Notes: generated from the sequence alone by a model not told the origin. Shown: positions 33,986 through 46,079, counted from the first letter of the stretch. The stretch: DNA of 64,000 nt from Zopfochytrium polystomum (GCA_025765615.1 JAIVFJ010000172.1:62001-126000), one strand, 5' to 3'. Made by a program: numbers and translations.

Positions 33986-35260
33986 ATGAGGCCTGTTGCC
34001 GCCATTGCGGTCGCAGCCGTCGCCGTGGCAGCCGTGGCCGCAGCACGCAACAGCCGCTCCACTCCCGTCATCGCGCTCCTCGCTGCCACCTACTTTCCCA
34101 TCCGCGTCGCCGTGCTGCGCACCGTCCGCGCCCTGCGCTCCCCCGCCCGCTCGCCCAACCTCCACCCAAACCACTCGTTCTCGTTTGAGGTCCTCCTGTC
34201 CGTCTACACGTACATCTTTGGCGAGGTCCCCGTCGTCGTCCCTCGCACGCGCGCGAACGTCGTCACAATCGCCGACGCGCAGCACGTGCCCGAGGCAAGA
34301 GCCCTGCTGGGCGGAAGCAAAGCCGCAATCACGAGCGTGTCGGCCCGAAACGGCAAGGTCGAGGGCGTCTGGCTCCAGGACTGCAGCGGCGTCCACCAGC
34401 GCCGCGCGCCGTTTTCCGCGTCGTCCCCGCCGTCGCAGGCCGACCTGGCAAACAAGTCTGTCCTCCTCTACTTCCACGGCGGCGCATTCGTCTTTGGCAC
34501 CGCCAAAGTCTTTGCCTCGTACAACGCAAAGCTGATCAAGGAGTTTGCCCGCGCGGCCGCGGCCGCCGGCAAGAACAAGGAGCTGGCAGTCTTCTCCGCC
34601 GAGTACCCGCTGTCGCCCGAGGCCAAGCACCCGGCGGCCATCGACGCGGCGGTCGAGGCCTACCGCTGGCTCGTCGAGGACCTGCGCGTCGCGGAGGTCT
34701 ACGTCGGCGGCGACTCTGCCGGCGGCCTCCTGTCGCTGCAGCTGCTGAGCGTCCTGGCCTCCGCCCACCCGCACCTCCCCGCCCCGTGCGCCTCGCTGCT
34801 GCACTCGCCCTGGATCGACCCCATGATCGCCGTCCCCATCCCAAAGCCCCGCCCCGTCCTCGACTACTTTGTGCCCCCGATGGCGCGCTTCTTGTTCAGG
34901 CTGCACTTTGCGAAAGCCGACGACGCCCACGCCCGCGCCGCCGCCGCCGCGGACGTGCGCGTCGCTCCCGTCTACGGCATCGAGCCGCCGCTGGGTGATG
35001 CGCCGCCGCCGCAGCCGGTCCTCGCGGCCCGCAACTTGATCGTGTACGGCGACTGGGAGGTCCTGGCGGAGGCCATCGAGCGTTTCGCCGAGAGGGCGAA
35101 CCGGGTGCGACCCGGCGCCGTGCAGCTGTTTGCCGGCGGCGGCATGCCGCACGTCTTTGCGCAGCTGTTCCTCACCCTGCCGGGCAAGGCCGGCCGCCTG
35201 AGCGTCGAGTCGGTCGAGGCCGCCGCCGCCTTTCTCGTCAACAGTGGGCGCACCGTTTAG
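33986..35260 (+). CDS. Alpha/beta hydrolase of the hormone-sensitive-lipase (HSL) family, steryl-acetyl-hydrolase-like
   Basis: A single uninterrupted frame of 424 residues with a membrane-type N-terminus (residues 1-50, Ala/Val-rich, signal-anchor-like). The oxyanion-hole motif HGGAF lies at about residue 163, after SVLLYF. The nucleophile elbow GDSAGG is at about 241. The acid is probably the Asp of YGDWEVL (about 355) and the base the His of GGMPHVF (about 387). These are hallmarks of the alpha/beta-hydrolase-3 family, whose fungal members deacetylate sterols or act as lipid esterases at the ER. Substrate is not deducible from sequence. The start is the first in-frame ATG. Absence of introns contrasts with most genes in the window. 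It is framed by GA and CT microsatellites. Confidence 0.88.
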   Translation: MRPVAAIAVAAVAVAAVAAARNSRSTPVIALLAATYFPIRVAVLRTVRALRSPARSPNLHPNHSFSFEVLLSVYTYIFGEVPVVVPRTRANVVTIADAQHVPEARALLGGSKAAITSVSARNGKVEGVWLQDCSGVHQRRAPFSASSPPSQADLANKSVLLYFHGGAFVFGTAKVFASYNAKLIKEFARAAAAAGKNKELAVFSAEYPLSPEAKHPAAIDAAVEAYRWLVEDLRVAEVYVGGDSAGGLLSLQLLSVLASAHPHLPAPCASLLHSPWIDPMIAVPIPKPRPVLDYFVPPMARFLFRLHFAKADDAHARAAAAADVRVAPVYGIEPPLGDAPPPQPVLAARNLIVYGDWEVLAEAIERFAERANRVRPGAVQLFAGGGMPHVFAQLFLTLPGKAGRLSVESVEAAAAFLVNSGRTV

Positions 35261-35266
35261 TTCTCT

Positions 35267-35379
<113 letters not shown>

Positions 35380-35465
35380 GTCTCCCTGTCTCTCTGTCTG
35401 TCTCTCTCGCTGTCTCCTCAACTAAGGGGCCAAGTTTCAATAAATCATCACGTTCTCTGGATTTC

Positions 35466-37238
35466 ATGGCGTCCCCAACTCCACCGCCGACTACTTCTTC
35501 TTCCACGTCGTCGTCATCCTCTTCCTCCTGGCTGGTCAGCGTCGTTCGCGCCGCCCTAGAGAGAGTCTCATACCACCAATCCAACAACAACAACAACAAC
35601 ACCAACAACAACAGCAGCAGCAAAAGCCCGCCGCCGCCGCCGCCATCCGTCTTTGGAATGTCGGTCCCCACCATAGCCATGGACTTTGCCACCCCCCAAC
35701 CCGTGGCGCAGTCTGCAAAGGTCGTGTTTCCGACGTCGTCGTCGACGCCGTCAGCGTCACCGTCACTATCACCAGCATCGTCGTCTTTTTCCCCAACCAA
35801 CCCAACCACGACCCTGACACGAGCCCAGCTGGCAGACAAGATCAAGGGCCTGCTGTACGGTGCTGCGCTGGGCGACGCCATCGGCCTCTCCACCGAGTTC
35901 CTCTCGAAACAAGCCGCCGCGACCCACTACCGCCACGGCCCGATCCTCTTTGGCCAGTCCCCCGGCTACCCCTTCGTATACGACCGCCACCGGCGTGCGT
36001 GGGCCGTCGGCGATTTCACCGACGACACGGACCAGCAGCTTGTCCTCGCCGCATCGCTGCTGGCCACGGCCGGCACCCTCGACACCAGCGACTTTGCCCG
36101 GCGGCTCCGCAGTTGGGCCGAGCACGGCATCCCCGAGGCCCAAAAGCCGCCCTACGGCATCGGCGCCACCGTCGGCCGCGTGTTGTCGCACAACAGATAC
36201 CTGGCAGCCCCCGTCCAGGCCGCGTTCGAGGTCTGGGCCACCGTCGGCCGATGCAACCTCGCCGCCAACGGTGCCGTCATGCGCACCGCCGTCGCAGGCG
36301 TCCCCTTCTTTTGGGACGAGCAAAAAGTGCTCCACAACGCCCTGGCCGCCGCCCGCGTCACCCACGCCGACCCGCGCTGCCTCGTCAGCTGCGCCGTCGT
36401 CTCGCTCCTCGTCGCGAGAATGCTGCAGGGATACCCCGTCGACCCGCCCACTTCCCCCGATCTTCCTCCTCCTCCCTCCCCTCCGCCGCCCTGCCCGCTC
36501 TTTGAAATGTCCAGCGCCGACCTCGAGGCACTGCAATCCTTGAACCGCCGCGAGCGCCGCGAAACCGTCGTCGGCACCTTCTACGCGCGCCCCGATCCGC
36601 CCGAAGGCGAAACCAGCACGAACCGCGCAAACTACACCCTCCCCGCCGCCCTCACCGACCTCCAGCCGCCCCCGCCCATCGCCGCGCTCGGCGAAAACCC
36701 GCGTGCACGCGCCCTGCTCGACGCCGTGCTGCGCGACTGCGAGCCCGTCCTCGACTTTTACGCGGCGGCGGGGGACGGAACGCTCGACCCGCACCCGCGC
36801 AACCTGGACCTCGCCACGCAGACGGACCGCGCGCTCCTCCGCGCCCACATGCCGCCCGCCGCGACTGACCTCGCGAGCTTGAGCCTCGCCGACGGCCGCG
36901 CCATCGGGTACACGTACAAGTGCCTGGGCGCTGCCGTGCACTGCTTTCTCCGCAACCTCGACGGCGGCCAAGGCGAAGGCGGCGGGGAGGACCTGACGCC
37001 CGTCGAGCGAGCGGCGGCCGCGCGATTCGGCCACGCGCGCCGCGCCGAGCTGTTCAAGCGCGTCGTCACCGAGCTCGCGCTCGAGGCCGGCGACGCGGAC
37101 ACCAACGCCGCCGTCGCGGGCGCGCTGCTCGGGTGCCGCGTCGGCTTTGCCGAGCTGCCGAGGGACTGGGTCGATGCGCTGCGCGGCAAGGAGCTGCTGG
37201 ACCGCGCGGTCGAGGGGTTGTGCGGGTTGCTGATGTGA
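35466..37238 (+). CDS. ADP-ribosylglycohydrolase (DraG/ARH fold) with Ser-rich N-terminal extension
   Basis: Members of this family cleave ADP-ribose from proteins or related nucleotides using two Mg ions. This is a single 590-residue frame. The first about 115 residues are low complexity (Ser, Pro, Asn runs). The catalytic domain starts at about 118 with IKGLLYGAALGDAIG. The first metal-binding motif GDFTDDTDQ is at about residue 181, and the second, AGDADTNAAVAGALLG, is at about 540, both intact. A Pro-rich insert (about 325-345) and variable loops lengthen it beyond the usual about 350 residues. The upstream CT tract is in frame with this ORF, but the ATG at 35,466 avoids it and is preferred. 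Intronless like its upstream neighbour. Exact substrate (protein ADP-ribose or other) is not visible. Confidence 0.9.
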   Translation: MASPTPPPTTSSSTSSSSSSSWLVSVVRAALERVSYHQSNNNNNNTNNNSSSKSPPPPPPSVFGMSVPTIAMDFATPQPVAQSAKVVFPTSSSTPSASPSLSPASSSFSPTNPTTTLTRAQLADKIKGLLYGAALGDAIGLSTEFLSKQAAATHYRHGPILFGQSPGYPFVYDRHRRAWAVGDFTDDTDQQLVLAASLLATAGTLDTSDFARRLRSWAEHGIPEAQKPPYGIGATVGRVLSHNRYLAAPVQAAFEVWATVGRCNLAANGAVMRTAVAGVPFFWDEQKVLHNALAAARVTHADPRCLVSCAVVSLLVARMLQGYPVDPPTSPDLPPPPSPPPPCPLFEMSSADLEALQSLNRRERRETVVGTFYARPDPPEGETSTNRANYTLPAALTDLQPPPPIAALGENPRARALLDAVLRDCEPVLDFYAAAGDGTLDPHPRNLDLATQTDRALLRAHMPPAATDLASLSLADGRAIGYTYKCLGAAVHCFLRNLDGGQGEGGGEDLTPVERAAAARFGHARRAELFKRVVTELALEAGDADTNAAVAGALLGCRVGFAELPRDWVDALRGKELLDRAVEGLCGLLM

Positions 37239-37509
37239 GGTGTGTGTGGTGTGTGTGCGTGTGTGTGTGTGTTTGAGTGAGTGTTTCTTTCTGTTCATCA
37301 ACTTGTGTTTTCGCTTTCGGATGCGAAGAAAGTAAACTGTGGCCCCGTTGTGGCTCTCCAACACATACAAAGCATTTTTCTCCCTTTGAACAGCGCGCCC
37401 ACAATGATCAAGTGAATGTGGCCAACAAACGTTCATATTGCTAAAACAAAAAAAAAAAAAAAAAAAAGGGAGAGAGAGACACCAGAAAAAAGTGCCGCGC
37501 CGTGCCCTT

Positions 37510-38824
37510 TCACGCCCTCCTGTCCGCCGCGTCCAGCAACGCCTCGGCGTCCTCTGCCGCCGCGCCTCCGCCACGGTCGACGCCGCTCTCTTCATCGCCG
37601 ACCCGCCCCGCGGCGGTCGCCGCCGCCGCCGCCCCGCGCGCTGGGTTGCCGCCGCGGGCACCACCACCACCACCACCACCACCGCCGTCTGGAAACAGCA
37701 CATAATGCTGCCACATGAACAGCACGTCAAACCCGACCGACACGACGGCCAACCCAAACTTGACCGGGTTCCCGCGCATCCCGGACGTCCAATCGCCCGT
37801 CGCCAGCTGCGAGTCCACAAACTGCTGGGCAAACGACATGGCGCCGCCCGACAGGTCCAGCAGGATGTTGTGGATCGACCAGCCCGTCGTGGAGCGACGT
37901 TTGAAGTTGAGCATAGCCTGTTTTTTTGTTTTTTTTTTTGTTTTTTTTTCGTTTTGTTTTGTTTGTTTCGGGGTGTGCGTGTGTGTGTGGGAGGGGTTAC
38001 TTTTTATAACCCTAAAGGAGGCAACAAACCCACAAACTCACCTGCGGCACGTACTTGATCAGCGTCACCCCCATCTTAACAAAACTCAGGTAATACAGCA
38101 AGTCCAGCCACCCGCGGCCTGCGCCGGCGGCCGCCTTACCGCCCGACGGCGACATGGCGACCGACACGGCCCACACCGCCGCGACGCCCGCGGTGCCGGC
38201 CACATACGCCTTGACCCACCCAGCGACGCGCTGCCCCGGCGCCCTCGCGTACACCCAGCTCTGCCACACGGTCACCGCGCACAGCGCCCACGCGTGCGCG
38301 CCAAACCCCACGTCGTTCAGCTGCACGAGCGTGTCCCCGGCGTCGTCTCCGCCGCCGCCGTAGCGGTCGCGGTACTCGTCGCGCACGGCGGCGGAAAAGT
38401 AAAAAGCGGCGTTGAAGACCGTGTAGCAGGTGAACCCCCAGAGGTTGAGGTACAGAAAGTCGAGGGAGAGGCCCTTGACGGAGCGCCGCTGGTGGTTGAG
38501 GATCACTTGCGGGTAGAAGGACGCGGACCAGGCGAAGAAGTAGCCCTGGAGCGTGTGTGGGTGTGTGGTCAGCGACGTTTGAGTGGATCGGAAAAGGGGC
38601 CAGTGGGGCTCCACAGCCACTTCAGAATGCCTCTCTCACTCTCTCCTCTCTCTCTCTCGCTCTCTCCGACTGCGACTACGACGACTTCCACAACTTCTAC
38701 TAATACTACTACCACTACACACCCATCCGAGCAGAAACGAGATATTCTGCCACACTCCAGAGGACGACGAGGGCGGCTCATCGCCGGCGGGCGCGAGCGT
38801 TCCTCCGACTGCTGCGGCTGCCAT
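37510..38824 (-). CDS. Cystinosin homologue, lysosomal/vacuolar cystine transporter (PQ-loop)
   Basis: Three exons (38824-38723, 38545-38042, 37917-37510) join in frame to 337 residues. Cystinosin exports cystine from lysosome or vacuole with protons through seven helices and two PQ loops. The first PQ motif is in FLLGWGYFFAWSASFYPQVI, followed by RRSVKGLSLDFLYLNLWGF, the classic family block. The second PQ (KYVPQ) ends exon 2 and continues as AMLNFKRRSTTGWSIHNILLD. A later block, GNPVKFGLAVVSVGFDVLF, forms the last helix. The tail after about residue 275 is Gly/Ala-rich and probably disordered. The N-terminus lacks the long glycosylated luminal domain of the human protein. It converges with the ADP-ribosylglycohydrolase gene and lies 175 bp downstream of DnaJ on the same strand. 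Confidence 0.93.
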
Positions 38825-38999
38825 GATTGTTTTTTTGGGACTGACAAGGCGTCCACGTGCACTTGCAACCTGCGAATGAATGTATTTACGAAATCTGACG
38901 GCGCAGCCAAAGTTCCAACTTGCACACAGCATTTGCACTCCACACACACACACACACTCTCTCTCTCTCAGATAGATAGATGAGTAACATGGGTGCAGT

Positions 39000-40445
39000 C
39001 TATTGCTGTGCACACTGTACGTGCGGGTTCCCACCGTGCCCCTCCTCCTCCTCGTCGTGCGCCGCGTCGTTGTAGTTTGCCTTGCGCGCATTCATTGGGT
39101 CGACCGCCGCGAGCATCACCTCCTCCACCTCGGCGCCGTTCGGGGGCGGGAGAGGCGGCCGTGGCGGCAGGATCTTCTCGAGCTGCGCGAGCTTCGCCGG
39201 AGAAATGGCCTGCGGGTCTGGGAACGTCACCTCAAACTTGACGTACAGGTTGCCCTTGTCGTACGGCCGCTTGTATCTGGGTGTTGTAACAAAAAACCAA
39301 GAGTAAGTCACGGACGCCTTCTAGGTTGCAAAAGCAAGGACAATCGGGAGTACTTACGCTGGCATGCCCTCTCCTGAAATCATCTTCACTTCCCCAGGTT
39401 TGATAACCTCTCCTGGCAGGATGGTGACCTGCAGTATCCTGTCGTCCAGGTGGGTGATATTGAACTGGCCGCCCGCGAGTGCTGTGAGCAAGTCTATCTT
39501 CACTTCTACGTAGAGATCGTCGTTCCGCCGCTTGAACCGCGGGTGCTCCTTCTCCTCGATTTGGATGATAACGTCGCCAGGGGTGATGCCGGGCGCCTGG
39601 TCGCCTTCACCCGAAAAGGTAATCTTTTGGCCGTTGACCATGCCCTTGTCCACGAAAACCTCCAGAATCTTCCGTTCGCTCGTTATCTTCTTTCCGTTGC
39701 ACTCCTTGCACTTGTCTTTGGGGTTAATAGTCTCGCCCTCGCCGTTGCAATCCGGGCACGTTTGCTGCATCTGCTGGATCATGGGGCCCATCTGCCTAAC
39801 AATAACCTTGATTCCACGCCCTTGGCAGCCCGAGCACGTCTTGACCGCGCCCTCCTTTCCGCCGCGACCCTCGCACTTAGCGCAAATCAGCTGCTTCGAC
39901 AGCGCGAGCTTTGACGTCTTTCCTTTGTACAAGTCCTCCAACGCCACTTTGAGCACGTGCGTCACGTCCCGGCCGCGCCGCGGTCCGCGCTGCGCGCTGC
40001 GGCCAAACGGGTCGCCTCCAAACAATTGCGAAAACAGGTTTTCCGGCGACATTCCGCTGCCGCCGCCGCCCTCCGAAAGCCCCTCTTCGCCGTAACGGTC
40101 GTAGATTTCGCGCTTTTGCGGGTCAGACAGGATCTCGTACGCATGGGATATTTCCTTGAATTTGTCACCGGCGTCGGGGTTCTGTCGGGGAGTTGCCATA
40201 TCAGCGCTGTGCGGGGGATGCCCAGTCGAAAGGAGGCGGGATGCTTCTCACCTTGTCCGGGTGGTACTTGAGGGCTAGTTTCCGGTAAGCTTTCTTCAGG
40301 TCGGCCTGCGAGTGTTTGGAGGGAAGGGCGGGAACTGTTAGGCCGTTTTGTTCTGCTCGAGGCAGCCGATCGCGGTGTACGTTTTTACCTCCGAGGCCGA
40401 AGGCGACACGCCGAGAACGTCGTAGAACTTGGTGTCTTTTGGCAT
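39000..40445 (-). CDS. YDJ1: Class A (type I) DnaJ/Hsp40 co-chaperone, Ydj1/DNAJA-like, farnesylated
   Basis: Four exons (40445-40389, 40305-40252, 40181-39358, 39276-39000) give 403 residues, close to Ydj1. The J domain occupies residues 1-65, with HPD at 34-36 (KYHPDK) that stimulates Hsp70 ATPase. A Gly/Phe-rich linker follows. The zinc-finger region has four CxxCxGx(G/K) repeats ([31 protein letters not shown]). The C-terminal beta-barrel substrate domains include [12 protein letters not shown] and [13 protein letters not shown]. The protein ends CAQQ, a CaaX box, so it is probably farnesylated and partly membrane-associated, as Ydj1 and DNAJA1/2 are. It diverges from CHL1, sharing a 620-bp promoter interval. 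Confidence 0.96.
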
Positions 40446-40697
40446 CGTGTAGCGACGCTCGCGCCGGGTGGACTAGTTGTGGTGGTGGTGGTGCTGGGGG
40501 GGTATTCGATAGATGGGGTGAGCCCGTTTGAATGAGTTGGTGGTTGTTTGTTGAGTGACTGCTCGATCGCTGTGTCGATGCTGTGCGAAGTCTTTCAGAG
40601 GTGAGGACTGCTTATGGACAATATATATTTATAGTGTGGGTGTGTTTCTGTCTGTCTCTCACCCCAGTCCCTCAATCTCTGGCATCAGACCCGCGTA

Positions 40698-40728
<31 letters not shown>

Positions 40729-41065
40729 CAGTCTCTCTCAGTCTCTCTCTCTCTCAGTCTCTCGCTCTCTCTCTCTCTCACCTCTCTCGCTTTGCCAGTC
40801 TCTCTCCACTGTCTCGCTTCTTCTCTGTCAACCTTCTCTGTCTGCCTGTCTCTGTCTCTGTCCCAATCCTCCCCGCCTCCCTCCTCCGTGATCGCTGCTG
40901 CTTCATCGTTTTTCCAAATCGTTCCCTCCAGTTCCACGCCCTTCTCTTTCGTTCCATTCGTCATTCGTCGTGTTCAGGGAGGCACCACCCCGTGACAAGG
41001 AGCAGGCCTCCCGGACTTTGTCGTCCGAACGTCTTATTTTCCCTTAATCCGGACAATAAAAGATA
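40446..41065. other. Bidirectional promoter interval between DnaJ and CHL1, with CT microsatellite
   Basis: It contains a GGTGGT run near DnaJ and an interrupted CT-rich microsatellite at about 40,698-40,870. No additional gene is seen. I found no clear heat-shock element for DnaJ by eye. Confidence 0.5.
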
Positions 41066-44033
41066 ATGATCGACCACCGCCTGCCGCCGCCGCCACCATC
41101 ACAGTCATCGCCGCCGCCGCCGCGATCCTCCCCCCCGTCTTCTTCATCATCATCATCATCCTCCTCCTCGCAGCAGCAGCACCAGCAGCAGCTGTCGGTC
41201 GTGCTGCATGCGCGAAGCCACCAACAGCAACCGCAGCACGGCGATCATCATCATGGACCTGCTGCTGGTGCTGCTCCACCAGCGCAACCTGACGGCCAGC
41301 AACAACCCCTCTTCCACCTCCAGCCGCCCGCCACCTTCCCCTTTCCCTACGGCACGCCTTGGAAGATTCAATCAGACTTCATGACCGCTCTCTACTCGTG
41401 CATAGAGTCCAAGTCCCTCGGTTTCTTTGAGAGTCCGACCGGAACGGTGGGTCGCTCACTGTTATTGCTGTGACTGTGTTTGCTGCCCACCCCCACTTAA
41501 CACAAAACGGGCTGTCCTTTGCCGTCATGAAACACCCGCTCCGTGGTTACTTGCTTTCCACCTACCCCCTCTCCCTCACGATCGTCCCGCCACGCCGCTT
41601 CTCCCCCAGGGCAAATCCCTCAGCATCATCTGCGGCGCCCTCAAGTGGCTCGCCGACCACAACGCCCGACCCTACGAAGCCCGCCTCGCGGCCCTCGTCA
41701 ACGAAAAGCTAATCGCCGCAGGCCTCGAACCGCAGCACTCTGCGCCGTCGTCGTCCTCGTCCTCGGCCCAGGCCACTACCACCCGCGACAGACCCGCGCC
41801 GCCGCCACCGCCTCCACCGAAACGCGATCAGGACCCGGACTGGGTCACCGCGCACCAGCGCGCCGCCATCGCCCGCGCGGCAAAGGCCGAGCTCGACGCC
41901 GCCGACGCACGCCGTGCGCGCGCCGAGGACCGGCTGCGCGCGCTGCGCGGCAGCAGCACCCCCGCCGCCACGTTTGCCGGCCGGAAGCGCGCTGCGGGGG
42001 AGCCGAGGGTGCCGGCGGCAGCGGCGGCGGCGGGCGCCGGGAAGAGGGCGCGCGCGGCGGCCGGCGGAGCGGACGACGGCAGGGAGGACCCCGATGGGGA
42101 TGAGGTCGCGGGCGACGGGGACGACCGGTTCTTGGTGGATTGCGAGAGCGATGGGGATGCCGGCGAGGCGCGGGGGACGGGACGCCGGCGATGGTGAGCA
42201 TATTCGTGATTTTTCATTTGGTTCGCCTCTTGCGCTGAACGACGGGGATAGGCTGTCTATCGGCTACGACCATGACGACGACGACGAGTCAGAGAACGGT
42301 GCTCTTCGGCCTGGCCTCGACGACGGCAGCGATGACGATATCCTCCAAGAAACCAAGATATTTTATACGAGCCGAACGGTAATGATTTTCCTCCCGTTTT
42401 TTTTTTAATCGCTCGTGACTATTAAAAAAATTATTAACGCCTGCCCGAAAAACTGCCGAAAACGCAAAAACACAAACTTTCTCAAGCATTCGCAACTCTC
42501 GCAGTTTGTGAACGAGCTCAAAAAGACAGAGTACAGCACCCGAACCAAGCTGGTGTCGCTCGGATCCCGCAAGAACCTGTGCATCCACAAAGACGTCAGC
42601 AAACTCAAGAACGTGACCCATATGAATGATCGCTGCTTGGACATGCAAAAAGGTTTGTGGGAAAGGAGTAGATGCCTATCAGAAGTCGAGGGGGGAAAAG
42701 TGGTGCTGACGGAGGATTCTCACAGGGAAAGCCGCGCCGTGCCCGCATTTGCCAAAGGACAAGGCTGTGTTGGCCAGCTTTGCCGAGCAGATCAATGTGA
42801 GTCGCTTACTTTTCTTTTTTTTTTTTTTTCTTCTATTTCCATTGGTCTTTCGTTCGTCGGATTCTTTTGGGCTTGCCGGGCTAAAAAAAAAAAAAATCGT
42901 TCCACATAAAAACACAGGCGGAAATTTACGACATTGAAGAGCTCGCCTCCCTCGGCAAGTCTGAAGGCGTTTGCCCTTACTACGGCGCGCGCGCGGCGGT
43001 CCCGGCGTCTCAAGTCGTCACGATGCCGTATAACATGATGCTGCAGGCTTCCACGCGCGAGGCGCTTGGAATCAAGGTGGACGGGAACGTTATTATTTTC
43101 GGTGAGGACGGGCGAGCGACCTCTGCCGGATTCGGGAGAGCGCGGGCGGGTGGACAGCTGCTGATCTTTTGCACCTTTTTGTTTTCTGGCAAACCGTGCC
43201 GATCAGACGAAGCGCATAATGTCGTGGACACAATATCGGCCATTCACTCGGTCACCCTGGACCAGCAGCAGGTCAGGCCCGCGTTCGACCCACGTGTTCA
43301 TTAATGAGATGTACTGACCCAACCACACCCTCTCCCACTATCAATAACCACAAACGCACAGATTTCGCGCGCCGAAGCAGAACTATTCTCGTACTTTGAA
43401 AAGTATCGCAAGCAACTGCGCGGCAAAAACGTTGTGTACATCAAGCAGATCGCGCTCGTTCTTGCCAGGCTGCGCGAAGGGCTCGAAGCAAGGGCAAACG
43501 GTATTTGCGCGGGCAGCTGAGAGGCAACCGTTGTTTACACCTCTTCGTTTAAAACTCCTCCGATCCCATTGCGATGACTTGGATTTCCCATAACATCCTA
43601 ACCACCGAATCGTCAAAAAAAACCACCCAACCCCCATGAAACAGTAGGCTCGGCCAAGAACCCCTTCACCTCCTCGACGGACCTGATCCACGACACGCAG
43701 CTCGACCAAGTCAACCTGTTCAAAATCGTCGCGTTCCTCGAGCAGTCGCGCCTCGCGCAAAAGTTGCACGGGTTCACCGAGCAGAGCCTGAAGAAGCGCG
43801 CCGCCGCCGAAGCCAAGACCCGGAAACCCGCGGCGGGAGGCGGCGGTGGCAGAGGAAGAGGCCCGCCGGCGCTGGAGTTGGACCCGGCGGCGGCGTCCGA
43901 CGGAGGCCCGACGCCGGCCGCGAGCTCCAATGTCCCGGCGCTCCAGGCGGTCGAGCTGTTTTTGAAGGCGCTGGTCAGCCCCGATAAGGACGGACGAGTC
44001 GGCGTTGTGGAGCAAGGTTTGAGTTGTGGGGGG

Positions 44034-44080
<47 letters not shown>

Positions 44081-46079
44081 GTGCGTGTGTGTGTGTGTTT
44101 GTGTTTGTGAGCGCGCGCGCATGTAATGCCTGCAGCAGTTGTAACCCGTGCATCATCAGTAGACAAGCCATCCTCACCTCTAACCCCGCCGCCACCGCCC
44201 GTCCCCGCCAACTCCATCACCCGCGCCGCCGACGCACCGCCGCCGCCGCCCCCCGCGGCGCGCTGCTACCGCTTCCTGCACCTCAACCCGTCCACGACCT
44301 TTGCCCCGCTGCTGGCCGCCGCCCGCAGCGTCGTCCTCGCCGGCGGCACCCTGTCGCCCGTCGACGCCCTGTTGCAGGACCTGCTTCCCGCCGCTCCGCC
44401 GACGACGCCGGCCCCAGCCCCGGCCCCGCCAGTCGTCACGTTCCGCTGCGGCCACGTCGTGCCGCGCGAGTCGGTGCTGCCCGTCGCCGTCGGCCGCGGT
44501 CCACGCGGCGGGGTGCTGGACTTTCGATGGGAGGCTAGGGGTGGTGGGGCAGTGGTGAGACGTCTTTTTTTTTTTTTTTTTTTTTTTTTGTTTTTGTGTT
44601 ACTTTTTTTGGGTGGTTACTTCGCACCAAACGCAACCCTCTAACTGAACTTGAACCACACACACAAACACAAACAAAAACAAACAAAAAATTATATTCAA
44701 CCGGGGGGGCAGATTGCAGAGCTGGGCGAAACGTTTGCGAGGTTGGTGGCGGCCGTGCCGGCGGGCGTTGTCGCGTTTTTCGGCTCGTACGGGTACATGA
44801 ACGAGGTCATGGCCGCGTGGAGGGCGACCGGCGTCGTCGGGAGGCTGGAGGCTGTGAAAAAGGTTTGTGGCAAGAGGGGGAGCTTAAGGTGCCGTGGGTT
44901 TGGTATACATACCCCACTATTTTATAACCCGTGTTTTTTTTTTTGGAAATGATGGAACCCGACAATTTTATGCAAAAAAAACGAAAACAACAAAATAGGT
45001 CTTTGTGGAACCGACTCTGGCGACCGAGGTCGAGGCGTGCCTGTCGGCGTACGCGGCAGCTGTCGGTGACGGAGTCGCGGGACGAGCGGGAGGGCAGGTG
45101 TGGCGGTTGCTTTTTTCAATGTGTCGGTTACTAATTTATTTTTTTTTCTTGCCGTTTCTGTCCGATTCGCCCCTCCCCCCCTCTATTTTTTATTCCTTTG
45201 TCGAATGAAAAAAGACGGGTGCGATCTTGTTCTCGGTGGTTGGAGGGAAAATGAGCGAGGGGATGTGAGTTTTTTTGTTTTTTTTTTAGCTTTCTGTACT
45301 GATGGCCGAAAACAGTCTCTAATGCTTTTCCCCCTCTGTTTTTGCCCCTCCTTTTTGCAGAAACTTTTCGGATGATTTGGCTCGGTAAGCGGTGTCGCCC
45401 CTCGTGGACGAACGCACTTGGACAACGCACTGACTGCATGTATTCGCTTCGAATTCCCCCCTTCCACGCTTGCGTGCAGGGCCGTGTTCATGGTCGGCCT
45501 CCCCTTCGCAAACCGGAACTCGCCGGAGCTCGTCGAAAAGATGCGCTACCTAGACGCAAAAGCGCGCGACGCGGCGGCGGCCGCAGGCGCAGGCAGAGAC
45601 GGCGCCGCGCCGTCGCACCGGCAATCCCCCTTCATCCTCCGCAGCGACGACTATTACACGGCGCTGTGCGCACGCGCGCTGAACCAGGCGGTCGGCCGCG
45701 CCATCCGCCACCGCGGCGACCACGCCGCGATTTTTTTGCTGGACGCGCGGTTCTGCGAGCGCGGTGTTGGCGGCGTCGGCGGTGGAGGTGGAGGAGGAGG
45801 AGGCATTCGGCGCGAGCTGGCCGGATGGATTCGCGACGCGGGTGTGCGCGAGTACCCTTGCGCCCGCAAGGGTGGCGAAAAGGACGCGGCGGCCGGCTTT
45901 GAGGTTGTGGTTGATTGGACTCGGGAGGTACCGTCGTCGGGCTCCTCTCTTTTTTTTGTTTTTTTCCTTTTTTCTTGCCTCTTTTCTGCTTTATTTTCTT
46001 TTCCCTGACTAACTGCACTATCTTCCCTCGCCGAACGTCGGCCCCGCAGTTTTTCCGCTCGGTTCAAGGCAAGCGGTGA
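41066..46079 (+). CDS. CHL1: CHL1/DDX11 family ATP-dependent DNA helicase (XPD-like, iron-sulfur)
   Basis: CHL1 is a 5'-3' DNA helicase needed for sister-chromatid cohesion and replication-fork stability. The gene has at least 13 exons, the first 41066-41445 and the last 46050-46079. After a Ser/Pro/Gln-rich leader, the Q-motif region FPFPYGTPWKIQSDFM precedes motif I, SPTGTGKS, which is split by an intron between GT and GKS. An about 200-residue charged, Ala-rich insert follows, then IFYTSRT and HSQLSQFVNEL. Four candidate Fe-S ligand Cys are seen: KNLCIHKDV, NDRCLDM, the CPHLPKDK block and GVCPYYGAR. Motif II is DEAHNV (43,207-43,224). Late motifs include GAILFSVVGGKMSEGIN, VFMVGLPFANRNSPE and LNQAVGRAIRHRGDHAAI. 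Introns carry GT repeats and long T runs. Gly- and Pro-rich inserts make it longer than yeast Chl1. Confidence 0.93.
44036..44110 (+). repeat. GT microsatellite inside a CHL1 intron
   Basis: About 20 GT units plus degenerate continuation sit between the exon ending VGVVEQ and the next, Pro-rich exon. Confidence 0.9.

Noticed and set aside
35769..37832. 687-codon minus-strand ORF opposite the ADP-ribosylglycohydrolase
   Set aside because: Antisense shadow in GC-rich DNA. It has Arg/Gly/Ala/Val-biased text and no domain, and it overlaps two well-supported genes.
40446..40620. Possible heat-shock element upstream of DnaJ
   Set aside because: A GAA and a TTC near 40,590 are separated by four bases, not two, so they do not form an HSE.
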